Shown: piece after piece, positions 1-7,466 of the stretch
How positions within the stretch are numbered: position 1 is the first letter of the stretch
Layout of the letters: each line of letters starts with the position of its first letter
DNA from: Namhaeicola litoreus
GTDB taxonomy: Bacteria > Bacteroidota > Bacteroidia > Flavobacteriales > Flavobacteriaceae
NCBI RefSeq assembly: GCF_042679565.1
Contig: NZ_JBHTMY010000003.1
Span: 124,001 to 188,000 of the forward strand
DNA length: 64,000 bases
Direction: 5' to 3'
Notes under the pieces: model-generated
What the model was told of the DNA's origin: nothing
The model's database searches: none
The model's input: the letters and a program-made list of their open reading frames with translations, nothing else
Made by a program: the position numbers and the translations under genes

Positions 1-333
1 GAAGATATCAAAAGAGGTATGGTAATCTGTAAGCCAGGTTCTGTAAAACCACACAAACATTTCAAAGCTGAGGTGTATATCTTGAAAAAAGAAGAAGGTG
101 GTCGTCACACTCCATTCCACAAAAACTACCGTCCTCAGTTCTATGTAAGAACAACAGACGTTACAGGAACTATTAGTTTACCTGATGGTGTTGAAATGGT
201 AATGCCAGGTGATAACTTAACTGTTACAGTAGAATTACTTCAAACTATCGCGTTGAATGTTGGTTTGAGATTCGCTATCCGTGAAGGAGGTAGAACAGTA
301 GGTGCTGGTCAGGTAACTGAGATTTTAGACTAA
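1..333 (+). CDS. tuf: Elongation factor Tu, C-terminal part
   Basis: EF-Tu carries aminoacyl-tRNA to the ribosome as a GTP complex. Only the last 110 codons are inside the window; the reading frame is open from base 1, so the gene begins upstream and the Met at base 19 is internal. The visible part is beta-barrel domain III, with the conserved stretches HTPFHKNYRPQFYVRTTDVTG-like (around residues 37-57 of the fragment), VMPGDN, and the family end REGGRTVGAGQVTEI. A strong hairpin follows directly, so tuf ends its own transcript before tRNA-Trp and secE. Identification is secure; whether a second tuf copy exists cannot be seen. Confidence 0.97.
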   Translation, partial: EDIKRGMVICKPGSVKPHKHFKAEVYILKKEEGGRHTPFHKNYRPQFYVRTTDVTGTISLPDGVEMVMPGDNLTVTVELLQTIALNVGLRFAIREGGRTVGAGQVTEILD

Positions 334-358
334 GGAATGAATTTCTTATAAATACATT

Positions 359-398
359 AAAGGTTTCTGTTGGGTATAGCCCGACGGAAACCTTTGTT
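359..398 (+). terminator. Rho-independent terminator of tuf
   Basis: A 16-pair stem (359-374 with 380-395, two G-T wobbles) closes a five-base TATAG loop. The stem ends in TTT and is followed by GTT, so the T tail is short, but the stem is long. It sits 26 bases after the tuf stop and separates tuf from the tRNA-Trp/secE unit. Confidence 0.85.
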
Positions 399-468
399 AA
401 CATAGTGTATTTACAAATTAAAGTGCTCTTATCTCAATTTTGATAATGATTAATTAGCGCACTTTTAT

Positions 469-541
469 ACGGGTGTAGCTCAGTTGGTAGAGCACTGGTC
501 TCCAAAACCAGGTGTCGGGAGTTCGAGCCTCTCCACCCGTG
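469..541 (+). tRNA. trnW: tRNA-Trp (anticodon CCA)
   Basis: The sequence folds as a full cloverleaf: acceptor ACGGGTG (469-475) pairs with CACCCGT (534-540), discriminator G at 541, D arm starting GCTCAGTTGGTAGAGC, anticodon stem CTGGT/ACCAG with loop CTCCAAA, and a T loop TTCGAGC. The anticodon CCA lies at 502-504 and reads UGG. The terminal CCA is not encoded (GCA follows), so it must be added after transcription. It lies 15 bases before secE and probably shares a transcript with it, the common tuf-trnW-secE-nusG layout of bacteria. I found no clear promoter box between the tuf terminator and the tRNA. Confidence 0.97.
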
Positions 542-556
542 CATAAAAATACTAGG

Positions 557-748
557 ATGAATTTAGTAACTTATATCAAAGAGTCCTTTGAAGAACTAAG
601 AACGCATGTGACTTGGATGTCATGGCCAGAAGCGCAAAGAACAACTGTTGTTGTGGCTGTGTTTACTGTGATTTTCGCAGTGGCAGTGTTTTTGGTAGAT
701 AAGACTTTTCAATTTGGATTCGAAAAATATTTCGATTTATTTAACTAA
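557..748 (+). CDS. secE: Preprotein translocase subunit SecE
   Basis: SecE is the small essential subunit that clamps SecY in the inner-membrane translocon. The 63-residue product has the one-helix form: an amphipathic N-terminal part, the conserved surface motif VTWMSWPEAQRT (residues 18-29, the W-P-x-x-x-x-R/T signature), then one membrane helix at about residues 29-47. The start chosen is the ATG at 557; an in-frame start further upstream at 512 would lie inside the tRNA and add residues unlike SecE. It is followed nine bases later by nusG, the usual secE-nusG pair, and is probably cotranscribed with tRNA-Trp. Confidence 0.95.
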   Translation: MNLVTYIKESFEELRTHVTWMSWPEAQRTTVVVAVFTVIFAVAVFLVDKTFQFGFEKYFDLFN

Positions 749-757
749 AAGAATAAG

Positions 758-1309
758 ATGTCTGATAATGTAATGAAATGGTATGCCGTCAGAGCTATCG
801 GCGGTCAAGAAAATAAGATCAAAACCTATATCGAAAATGAAATTGCTCGATTAGGCTTATCAGACTATGTACAACAGGTTTTAGTACCAACTGAAAAAGT
901 TATTCAGATCCGAAATGGGAAAAAATATAATAAGGAAAAGGTGTTTTTTCCGGGTTATATTATGGTTGAGGCTAATTTAAGTGGTGAGGTGCCACACGTG
1001 ATTAAATCAGTTACGGGCGTGATTGGGTTTTTAGGTGAAACCAAAGGTGGTGATCCTATTCCATTAAGACAATCTGAGGTAAATAGAATGTTAGGTACGG
1101 TAGATGAATTGGCTGTACAGAATGAAAATGTGGCCATACCATTTATTAAAGGTGAAACTGTAAAAGTAATCGATGGTCCATTTAACGGATTTGACGGTAC
1201 TATTGAAAAAATAAACGAAGAAAAGCGCAAACTTGAAGTAATGGTAAAAATCTTTGGCAGAAAAACGCCATTGGAATTGAATTACATGCAAGTAGAAAAA
1301 ATATCATAA
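758..1309 (+). CDS. nusG: Transcription termination/antitermination protein NusG
   Basis: NusG binds the clamp of RNA polymerase, speeds elongation, and links polymerase to Rho or to ribosomal protein S10. The 183 residues show the NGN domain first (WYAVRAIGGQENKIK at residues 8-22, FPGYIMVE near 64-71) and a C-terminal KOW domain with KGETVKVIDGPFNGFDGTIE near 131-150. Length is normal for the family and there is no inserted third domain. It sits between secE and rplK; a 61-base gap before rplK holds no convincing terminator, so the whole block may be one operon. Confidence 0.96.
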   Translation: MSDNVMKWYAVRAIGGQENKIKTYIENEIARLGLSDYVQQVLVPTEKVIQIRNGKKYNKEKVFFPGYIMVEANLSGEVPHVIKSVTGVIGFLGETKGGDPIPLRQSEVNRMLGTVDELAVQNENVAIPFIKGETVKVIDGPFNGFDGTIEKINEEKRKLEVMVKIFGRKTPLELNYMQVEKIS

Positions 1310-1370
1310 CTGTTACGCGAACTGAGGTTTCCCTGGCTTCCACATAGGGTAATCTAAAACATGATTAAAA

Positions 1371-1817
1371 ATGGCAAAAGAAGTTAGTAAAATAGTTAAA
1401 TTACAAGTACGTGGAGGCGCCGCAAACCCTTCACCACCTGTAGGACCTGCATTGGGTTCTGCCGGGGTTAACATTATGGAGTTCTGTAAGCAATTCAATG
1501 CCAGAACTCAGGATAAGGCTGGTAAAATTTGTCCGGTAGTAATTACCGTTTACAAGGACAAATCTTTCGAGTTTATAGTGAAGACCGCACCGGCAGCTAC
1601 ACAATTATTAGAAGCAGCTAAATTGAAGAGTGGTTCAGGAGAACCAAACAGAAAGAAAGTGGCTACAGTAACCTGGGACCAAGTTAAAGCAATTGCAGAG
1701 GATAAAATGCAAGATTTAAATGCATTTGAAATTGAATCTGCGATGTTGATGGTAGCAGGAACTGCACGTTCTATGGGAATTAGAATTAAAGGAGATGCTC
1801 CAGTTAAAAACGCATAA
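1371..1817 (+). CDS. rplK: 50S ribosomal protein L11
   Basis: L11 forms the GTPase-associated centre of the large subunit with 23S rRNA and the L10-L12 stalk, and is the thiostrepton target region. The 148-residue protein opens with the conserved VKLQVRGGAANPSPPVGPAL (residues 10-29), whose proline-rich stretch lines the rRNA contact, and ends with the RNA-binding domain including GTARSMGI. Length equals the family norm (about 141-148). Only two bases separate it from rplA, so the two are translationally close, as in the classical L11 operon. Confidence 0.97.
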   Translation: MAKEVSKIVKLQVRGGAANPSPPVGPALGSAGVNIMEFCKQFNARTQDKAGKICPVVITVYKDKSFEFIVKTAPAATQLLEAAKLKSGSGEPNRKKVATVTWDQVKAIAEDKMQDLNAFEIESAMLMVAGTARSMGIRIKGDAPVKNA

Positions 1818-1819
1818 TT

Positions 1820-2509
1820 ATGGCAAAGTTGACAAAAAAACAAAAAGAGGCGAAAGCTAAAGTTGATGTAAATGTTGCCCATAATTTAATGGACGCTTCA
1901 ACTTTGGTTAAAGAAATCACCAACGTAAATTTTGACGCAAGTGTTGATATTGCAGTGCGTTTAGGTGTAGATCCAAGAAAAGCAAATCAAATGGTAAGAG
2001 GGGTAGTTACACTACCGCACGGAACCGGTAAAGAAGTACGTGTTTTGGCTTTGGTAACTCCGGATAAGGAAGCTGAAGTAAAGGAGGCAGGTGCTGATTA
2101 TGTAGGATTAGACGATTACCTTCAAAAAATTAAAGAAGGATGGACAGATGTTGACGTAATTGTCACTTTACCAAGTGTGATGGGTAAATTAGGTCCTTTA
2201 GGAAGAATTTTAGGTCCTAGAGGTTTAATGCCAAACCCAAAGACGGGTACAGTAACAATGGATGTCGCTAAGGCAGTACAAGATGTAAAGGGAGGTAAGA
2301 TCGACTTTAAGGTGGATAAGACAGGTATTGTTCATGCTTCTATCGGAAAGGTTTCGTTTGAAGCTGAAAAGTTAGCCGAAAATGCACATGAATTAGTACA
2401 AACCCTTGTTAAATTGAAACCTTCTACTGTAAAAGGTTCTTATATCAAGAGTATTTTTCTATCGAGTACCATGAGTCCTTCGGTAGCGATTGATACAAAA
2501 ACAGTTTAA
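1820..2509 (+). CDS. rplA: 50S ribosomal protein L1
   Basis: L1 makes the mobile L1 stalk next to the E site and, in many bacteria, represses its own rplK-rplA mRNA. The 229-residue product has the expected two-domain sequence: basic N terminus (KKQKEAKAKV), the conserved MVRGVVTLPHGTGK near residues 57-70, and the signature GRILGPRGLMPNPKTGTV (about 131-148). I could not pick out an L1-binding mimic in the 61 bases before rplK. It is followed by rplJ after 20 bases. Confidence 0.97.
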   Translation: MAKLTKKQKEAKAKVDVNVAHNLMDASTLVKEITNVNFDASVDIAVRLGVDPRKANQMVRGVVTLPHGTGKEVRVLALVTPDKEAEVKEAGADYVGLDDYLQKIKEGWTDVDVIVTLPSVMGKLGPLGRILGPRGLMPNPKTGTVTMDVAKAVQDVKGGKIDFKVDKTGIVHASIGKVSFEAEKLAENAHELVQTLVKLKPSTVKGSYIKSIFLSSTMSPSVAIDTKTV

Positions 2510-2529
2510 TCAGTTAAATCGACCGAATA

Positions 2530-3048
2530 ATGACAAGAGAAGATAAAGCGTTAGTAATAGATGAATTAACCGGTAAATTAACCGAGAATAATGTCATCTA
2601 TCTTGCAGATATTTCAGGCCTCAATGCGACTGATACATCGAACTTAAGAAGAGCATGTTTTAAAGCAAATATTAAACTTGCTGTTGTTAAAAACACATTG
2701 CTTTCAAAGGCAATGGAAAAATCTGATAAAGACTTTGGAGACCTTCCTACAATTTTAAAAGGAAATACTTCTATTATGATTGCAGAGGTGAGTAATGCTC
2801 CTGCAAAAGTAATTAAGGAATTTAGAAAGAAGTCTGACAAACCTGTTCTTAAAGGAGCATTTGTTGAAGAATCTATCTATGTTGGCGATGACCAATTGGA
2901 TGCTTTGGTGAACATCAAATCTAAAGAAGAGGTAATTGGAGATGTAATCGGATTGTTACAATCACCAGCTAAGAATGTAGTTTCTGCATTGAAATCTGGT
3001 GGAGGTAAATTAGCCGGTATTTTGAAGACCTTATCAGAAAAAGAATAA
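2530..3048 (+). CDS. rplJ: 50S ribosomal protein L10
   Basis: L10 anchors the L7/L12 dimers to the ribosomal stalk base. The 172 residues match the family in order: N-terminal rRNA-binding domain (IDELTGKLTENNVIYLADISGL-like, with LRRACFKANI and VVKNTLL near residues 38-58), then a C-terminal helix region ending in KLAGILKTLSEKE that carries the L12 dimers. It lies between rplA and rplL, so the stalk genes are contiguous. The leader before it is only 20 bases, too short to hold a large autoregulatory fold such as the one known for E. coli rplJ. Confidence 0.96.
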   Translation: MTREDKALVIDELTGKLTENNVIYLADISGLNATDTSNLRRACFKANIKLAVVKNTLLSKAMEKSDKDFGDLPTILKGNTSIMIAEVSNAPAKVIKEFRKKSDKPVLKGAFVEESIYVGDDQLDALVNIKSKEEVIGDVIGLLQSPAKNVVSALKSGGGKLAGILKTLSEKE

Positions 3049-3093
3049 GTACACACTAAAACTAAAATAATAAAAAATTTAAATTTAAAGAAA

Positions 3094-3471
3094 ATGGCAG
3101 ATTTAAAAGAATTCGCAGAACAATTAGTTAACTTAACAGTAAAAGAAGTTAATGAGTTGGCAAATATCTTAAAAGAAGAATATGGTATTGAGCCTGCAGC
3201 TGCTGCTGTAGCTGTTGCTGGTCCTGCGGCTGGTGGTGGAGAGGCTGCTGCTGAAGAAAAATCAGAATTTGATGTAATCTTAAAAGCAGCTGGTGGATCT
3301 AAATTAGCAGTAGTAAAATTGGTTAAAGAATTAACCGGTTTAGGATTAAAAGAAGCTAAAGAAATCGTTGATAGCGCACCTGCTCCAATTAAAGAAGGTA
3401 TCTCTAAAGACGAAGCTGAAGGATTAAAAGCTTCTTTAGAAGAAGCAGGAGCTGAAGTAGAGCTTAAATAA
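3094..3471 (+). CDS. rplL: 50S ribosomal protein L7/L12
   Basis: L7/L12 is the multicopy acidic stalk protein that recruits translation factors. The 125-residue product shows the N-terminal dimerisation domain (residues 1-30), an Ala/Gly-rich hinge (about 36-58, rich in AAAAVAVAGPAAGGG), and the C-terminal factor-binding domain EKSEFDVILKAAGGSK...KLVKELTGLGLKEAKEIVD. Upstream lies an A-rich 45-base leader typical of Bacteroidetes. Downstream, a perfect hairpin stands between it and rpoB, suggesting that L12 is made in excess over RNA polymerase through partial termination. Confidence 0.97.
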   Translation: MADLKEFAEQLVNLTVKEVNELANILKEEYGIEPAAAAVAVAGPAAGGGEAAAEEKSEFDVILKAAGGSKLAVVKLVKELTGLGLKEAKEIVDSAPAPIKEGISKDEAEGLKASLEEAGAEVELK

Positions 3472-3492
3472 TTATTCTACTTAAATATCTAA

Positions 3493-3537
3493 GGTTTAGG
3501 ACTTTAGGGTGTAATCCCTAAAGCCTAAACCATTTTT
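3493..3537 (+). terminator. Hairpin between rplL and rpoB, probable attenuator
   Basis: GGTTTAGG-A-CTTTAGGG (3493-3509) pairs with CCCTAAAG-CCTAAACC (3516-3531): 16 pairs with a single bulged A and a six-base TGTAAT loop, followed by ATTTTT. It looks like a Rho-independent terminator but lies inside a unit in which rpoB has no clear promoter of its own. It therefore probably acts as a partial terminator setting the ratio of L12 to the polymerase subunit. The bases CATTTTTG at its end differ by one base from the TAnnTTTG box, so weak initiation there is also possible. Confidence 0.75.
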
Positions 3538-3580
3538 GCATATATATTCTTTCTTAGATTTTAATTTAAATTTTTCTCCA

Positions 3581-6500
3581 TTGGCAACGAAAAAAGATAA
3601 CCAAAGAGTAAACTTTTCATCAACCAAATTGTTCACTGATTATCCCGACTTTCTCGATATACAAGTTAAGTCTTTCCAGGATTTTTTCCAGTTAGAAACA
3701 AAATCTGATGAACGTAGTGACGAAGGTTTGTTCCAGACCTTTCAGGACAACTTTCCAATTACTGATACCCGTAATAACTTTGTTTTAGAGTTTTTAGATT
3801 ATTTCGTTGACCCACCAAGATATAGCATTCAAGAATGTATTGAAAGAGGGTTAACTTACAGTGTGCCATTAAAAGCCCGATTAAAATTATATTGTACAGA
3901 CGAAGAACACGAAGACTTTGAAACGATTGTACAAGATGTTTATTTGGGGACTATTCCTTATATGACTCCAAGTGGTACTTTTGTGATCAACGGAGCAGAA
4001 AGAGTAGTAGTTTCTCAGTTGCACAGATCTCCTGGCGTATTTTTCGGTCAGTCTTTTCACGCGAATGGAACAAAATTGTACTCTGCAAGAGTTATTCCGT
4101 TTAAAGGTTCATGGATTGAATTCGCAACGGATATTAACCAAGTGATGTATGCATACATCGACAGAAAGAAAAAATTACCAGTAACTACTCTTTTCAGATC
4201 TATCGGATTTGAAAGAGATAAAGATATCCTTGAAATTTTTGACCTTGCTGAAGAGGTAAAAGTGTCAAAAAGCGGATTGAAAAAATACTTAGATAGAAAA
4301 CTCGCAGCGAGAGTTCTTAAAACTTGGTTTGAGGATTTTGTTGATGAAGATACAGGTGAGGTAATTTCTATCGAAAGAAATGAAATTGTTCTAGATCGTG
4401 ATACGGTGCTTGAAAAAGAGCATATTGATGAGATCGTTGATTCTGGAGCTAAGACCATTTTATTACATAAATTAGATAATGAAACAGGGGATTATGCCAT
4501 TATCCATAATACCCTTCAAAAGGATCCAACTAACTCTGAAAAAGAGGCAGTTGAATACATATACAGACAGTTGCGTAACGCAGAACCACCAGATTATGAA
4601 ACGGCGAAAGGAGTAATTCAAAAATTGTTTTTCTCTGATCAACGTTATAATTTAGGGGAAGTTGGTCGTTACAGAATGAATAAAAAATTGGGTCTGGAAG
4701 TAGGTATTGAGGAAAAAGTACTTACCCAATTGGATATCATTACAATCGTAAAGAATTTGATCAACTTAGTGAATTCAAAAGCGGAGGTAGATGATATTGA
4801 CCACTTGTCTAACCGTCGTGTAAGAACGGTAGGAGAGCAATTGTCCGGACAGTTTGGTGTTGGTTTGGCCAGAATGGCAAGAACCATTCGCGAACGAATG
4901 AATGTGCGGGACAATGAAGTATTTACACCAATTGATTTGATCAATGCCAAGACTTTATCGTCTGTCATCAATTCATTTTTTGGTACGAATCAGTTATCTC
5001 AGTTTATGGATCAAACGAATCCATTGGCGGAGATTACACATAAAAGAAGGTTGTCAGCTTTAGGCCCAGGTGGACTTTCAAGAGAAAGAGCAGGGTTTGA
5101 GGTACGAGACGTTCACTATACACATTACGGAAGACTTTGTCCGATCGAAACGCCTGAAGGTCCAAATATTGGTTTGATATCTTCTTTGGCCGTCTATGCC
5201 AAAGTGAATAATCTAGGTTTTATCGAAACTCCTTATAGAGAGATTCATGATGGAGGTCTGGATGTTACAAAGGCGCCGATCTATTTGAGTGCCGAAGAGG
5301 AAGAAGGTCAGAAGATTGCACAGTCAAATTTAGATGTGGATGCAAAAGGAAAAATCACTGCAGAAAAAGTTGTGGCCAGAGAAGAGGGAGATTTTCCTTT
5401 GGTAGAGCCTCAAGAGATCAATTACATGGACGTTGCGCCGAACCAGATCGCTTCAATTTCTGCTTCTTTAATTCCTTTTCTAGAGCACGATGATGCAAAC
5501 CGTGCATTGATGGGGTCTAACATGATGCGTCAGGCTGTTCCTTTAATGAAGCCTGAGGCACCGATTGTTGGTACCGGATTAGAGAGACGAGTAGCTACTG
5601 ATTCAAGAATTCTGATGAACGCTGAAGATGATGGTGTCGTAACTTATGTTGATTCCAATAGAATTGAGATTAAGTATGAAAGAACTGATGAAGAGAGATT
5701 GGTTAGTTTTGAAGATGATTCGAAATCTTATAACCTAATCAAGTTTAGAAAAACAAACCAAGGAACGGCGATCAACTTACATCCTATTGTTAAAAAAGGG
5801 GATAAGGTAACCAAAGGGCAAGTGCTTTGTGAGGGCTATGCTACAGAAAATGGTGAGCTCGCTTTAGGTAGAAACTTGAAAGTTGCTTTTATGCCTTGGA
5901 AAGGTTACAATTTCGAGGATGCTATTGTGATTTCAGAAAAGGTAGTACGCGAAGATATTTTTACATCAATTCATATCGACGAGTATTCACTTGAAGTAAG
6001 GGATACTAAATTAGGAGCTGAAGAATTGACTGCAGACATTCCAAATGTGAGTGAAGAGGCGACTAAAGATTTAGACGAGAATGGAATGATCCGCATTGGT
6101 GCTGAAATTAAGCCAGGCGATATCTTGATTGGTAAGATAACACCAAAAGGAGAATCTGATCCAACTCCGGAAGAAAAATTACTAAGAGCAATCTTTGGAG
6201 ATAATGCGGGCGATGTAAAGGATGCTTCTTTAAAAGCCTCTCCTTCATTACACGGTGTTGTTATCGATAAGAAATTGTTCCAGAGAACGATAAAAGATAA
6301 AGTTAAAAAAGCAAAAGAAACCAATGACATTGCTCGATTAGAAGCAGAATATACTGTGAAAATCGATAATCTTAAAGAGCAATTGATCGAGAAATTATTC
6401 CATTTGGTCAACGGTAAAACGTCGCAGGGTGTTCACAATGATCTTGGAGAGGAAATTTTTGCAAAAGGAAAGAAATACACCTTAAAGATGTTGAACTCTG

Positions 6501-7396
6501 TGATGGATTTTGAGCATTTAACCAAAGGTGTATGGACAACTGACAGCGATGTAAATGCTTTGATCAGTCAGTTAATCCACAACTATAAGATCAAATTGAG
6601 TGATTTACAAGGAGCACTCAGAAGAAAGAAGTTTACAATTACTATTGGAGATGAGTTGCCAAAAGGAATTTTGAAGCTAGCCAAAATTTACGTAGCTAAA
6701 AAACGTAAGTTAAAAGTTGGTGATAAAATGGCAGGTCGTCACGGAAACAAAGGTATTGTTGCTAAAATTGTTCGTAGAGAAGATATGCCGTTTTTGGAAG
6801 ACGGAACGCCGGTTGATATTGTATTGAACCCACTTGGTGTACCATCTCGTATGAACATTGGTCAGATCTATGAAACTGTGCTCGGTTGGGCAGGTCAAAA
6901 TTTGGGAGAGAAATATGCTACACCAATTTTTGATGGTGCAAATATTGATCAAATCACGGCCTTAACTAATAAAGCCGGTATCCCAGAATTTGGTCACACT
7001 TATTTATTTGATGGAGGTACAGGAGAAAGATTTGATCAGCCAGCTACAGTGGGTGTTATTTATATGATCAAACTGGGTCACATGATTGAAGATAAGATGC
7101 ATGCCAGATCTATAGGACCTTACTCTTTAATTACACAGCAACCATTAGGAGGTAAAGCTCAGTTTGGAGGTCAGAGATTTGGAGAGATGGAGGTTTGGGC
7201 TCTAGAAGCCTATGGTGCTTCGGCAACCTTGAGAGAAATCTTAACCGTTAAATCGGATGATGTGATGGGTAGAGCCAAAACTTACGAATCAATCGTAAAA
7301 GGCGAACCTATGCCAGAACCTGGTTTACCAGAATCTTTCAATGTATTGATGCACGAACTAATGGGTCTAGGTTTAGACGTACGATTAGAAGAATAA
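3581..7396 (+). CDS. rpoB: DNA-directed RNA polymerase subunit beta
   Basis: RpoB is one of the two catalytic halves of RNA polymerase. From the TTG at 3581 the product is 1271 residues and begins (M)ATKKDNQRVNFSST, followed by YPDFLDIQVKSFQDFFQLET as in flavobacterial RpoB. The rifampicin region (FFGTNQLSQFMDQTNPL to GPGGLSRERAGFEVRD) is at about residues 465-515, FEDAIVISE follows in the active-site half, and the basic GDKMAGRHGNKGI lies near 1046. The first in-frame start codon, TTG at 3536, is in the tail of the attenuator hairpin and encodes extra residues not typical of the family, so 3581 is preferred; no ATG is available near the conserved N terminus. A hairpin follows before rpoC. 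Confidence 0.95.
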   Translation: MATKKDNQRVNFSSTKLFTDYPDFLDIQVKSFQDFFQLETKSDERSDEGLFQTFQDNFPITDTRNNFVLEFLDYFVDPPRYSIQECIERGLTYSVPLKARLKLYCTDEEHEDFETIVQDVYLGTIPYMTPSGTFVINGAERVVVSQLHRSPGVFFGQSFHANGTKLYSARVIPFKGSWIEFATDINQVMYAYIDRKKKLPVTTLFRSIGFERDKDILEIFDLAEEVKVSKSGLKKYLDRKLAARVLKTWFEDFVDEDTGEVISIERNEIVLDRDTVLEKEHIDEIVDSGAKTILLHKLDNETGDYAIIHNTLQKDPTNSEKEAVEYIYRQLRNAEPPDYETAKGVIQKLFFSDQRYNLGEVGRYRMNKKLGLEVGIEEKVLTQLDIITIVKNLINLVNSKAEVDDIDHLSNRRVRTVGEQLSGQFGVGLARMARTIRERMNVRDNEVFTPIDLINAKTLSSVINSFFGTNQLSQFMDQTNPLAEITHKRRLSALGPGGLSRERAGFEVRDVHYTHYGRLCPIETPEGPNIGLISSLAVYAKVNNLGFIETPYREIHDGGLDVTKAPIYLSAEEEEGQKIAQSNLDVDAKGKITAEKVVAREEGDFPLVEPQEINYMDVAPNQIASISASLIPFLEHDDANRALMGSNMMRQAVPLMKPEAPIVGTGLERRVATDSRILMNAEDDGVVTYVDSNRIEIKYERTDEERLVSFEDDSKSYNLIKFRKTNQGTAINLHPIVKKGDKVTKGQVLCEGYATENGELALGRNLKVAFMPWKGYNFEDAIVISEKVVREDIFTSIHIDEYSLEVRDTKLGAEELTADIPNVSEEATKDLDENGMIRIGAEIKPGDILIGKITPKGESDPTPEEKLLRAIFGDNAGDVKDASLKASPSLHGVVIDKKLFQRTIKDKVKKAKETNDIARLEAEYTVKIDNLKEQLIEKLFHLVNGKTSQGVHNDLGEEIFAKGKKYTLKMLNSVMDFEHLTKGVWTTDSDVNALISQLIHNYKIKLSDLQGALRRKKFTITIGDELPKGILKLAKIYVAKKRKLKVGDKMAGRHGNKGIVAKIVRREDMPFLEDGTPVDIVLNPLGVPSRMNIGQIYETVLGWAGQNLGEKYATPIFDGANIDQITALTNKAGIPEFGHTYLFDGGTGERFDQPATVGVIYMIKLGHMIEDKMHARSIGPYSLITQQPLGGKAQFGGQRFGEMEVWALEAYGASATLREILTVKSDDVMGRAKTYESIVKGEPMPEPGLPESFNVLMHELMGLGLDVRLEE

Positions 7397-7406
7397 TATT
7401 TTTACA

Positions 7407-7438
7407 ACAGTACCCTGCGGGGTACTGTGTTTCATTTT
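7407..7438 (+). terminator. Hairpin between rpoB and rpoC
   Basis: ACAGTACCC (7407-7415) pairs perfectly with GGGTACTGT (7420-7428) around a TGCG loop, followed by GTTTCATTTTTC. The nine-pair stem resembles a terminator with an imperfect T tail. As rpoC must be made with rpoB and shows no separate promoter, it is more likely an RNA-processing or mild attenuation site, or protects the rpoB 3-prime end. Confidence 0.6.
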
Positions 7439-7466
7439 TCACATAAAAAAAATCTTAACCATCACC

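Noticed and set aside
420..465. AAAGTGC / GCACTTT inverted repeat ahead of tRNA-Trp
   Set aside because: Only seven pairs with a 32-base gap; could be chance in AT-rich sequence and has no known role.
512..556. Upstream in-frame extension of secE
   Set aside because: It lies inside the tRNA-Trp gene and the resulting residues do not resemble SecE; ATG 557 gives the family N terminus.
4057..4458. Open frame of 133 codons antisense to rpoB
   Set aside because: Same reasoning: compositionally a mirror of rpoB codons, with no supporting signal.
5971..6411. Open frame of 146 codons antisense to rpoB
   Set aside because: It is a shadow of a highly conserved gene on the other strand, with no promoter, and its residues are a Ser/Leu/Ile-rich product typical of reverse-complement translation.
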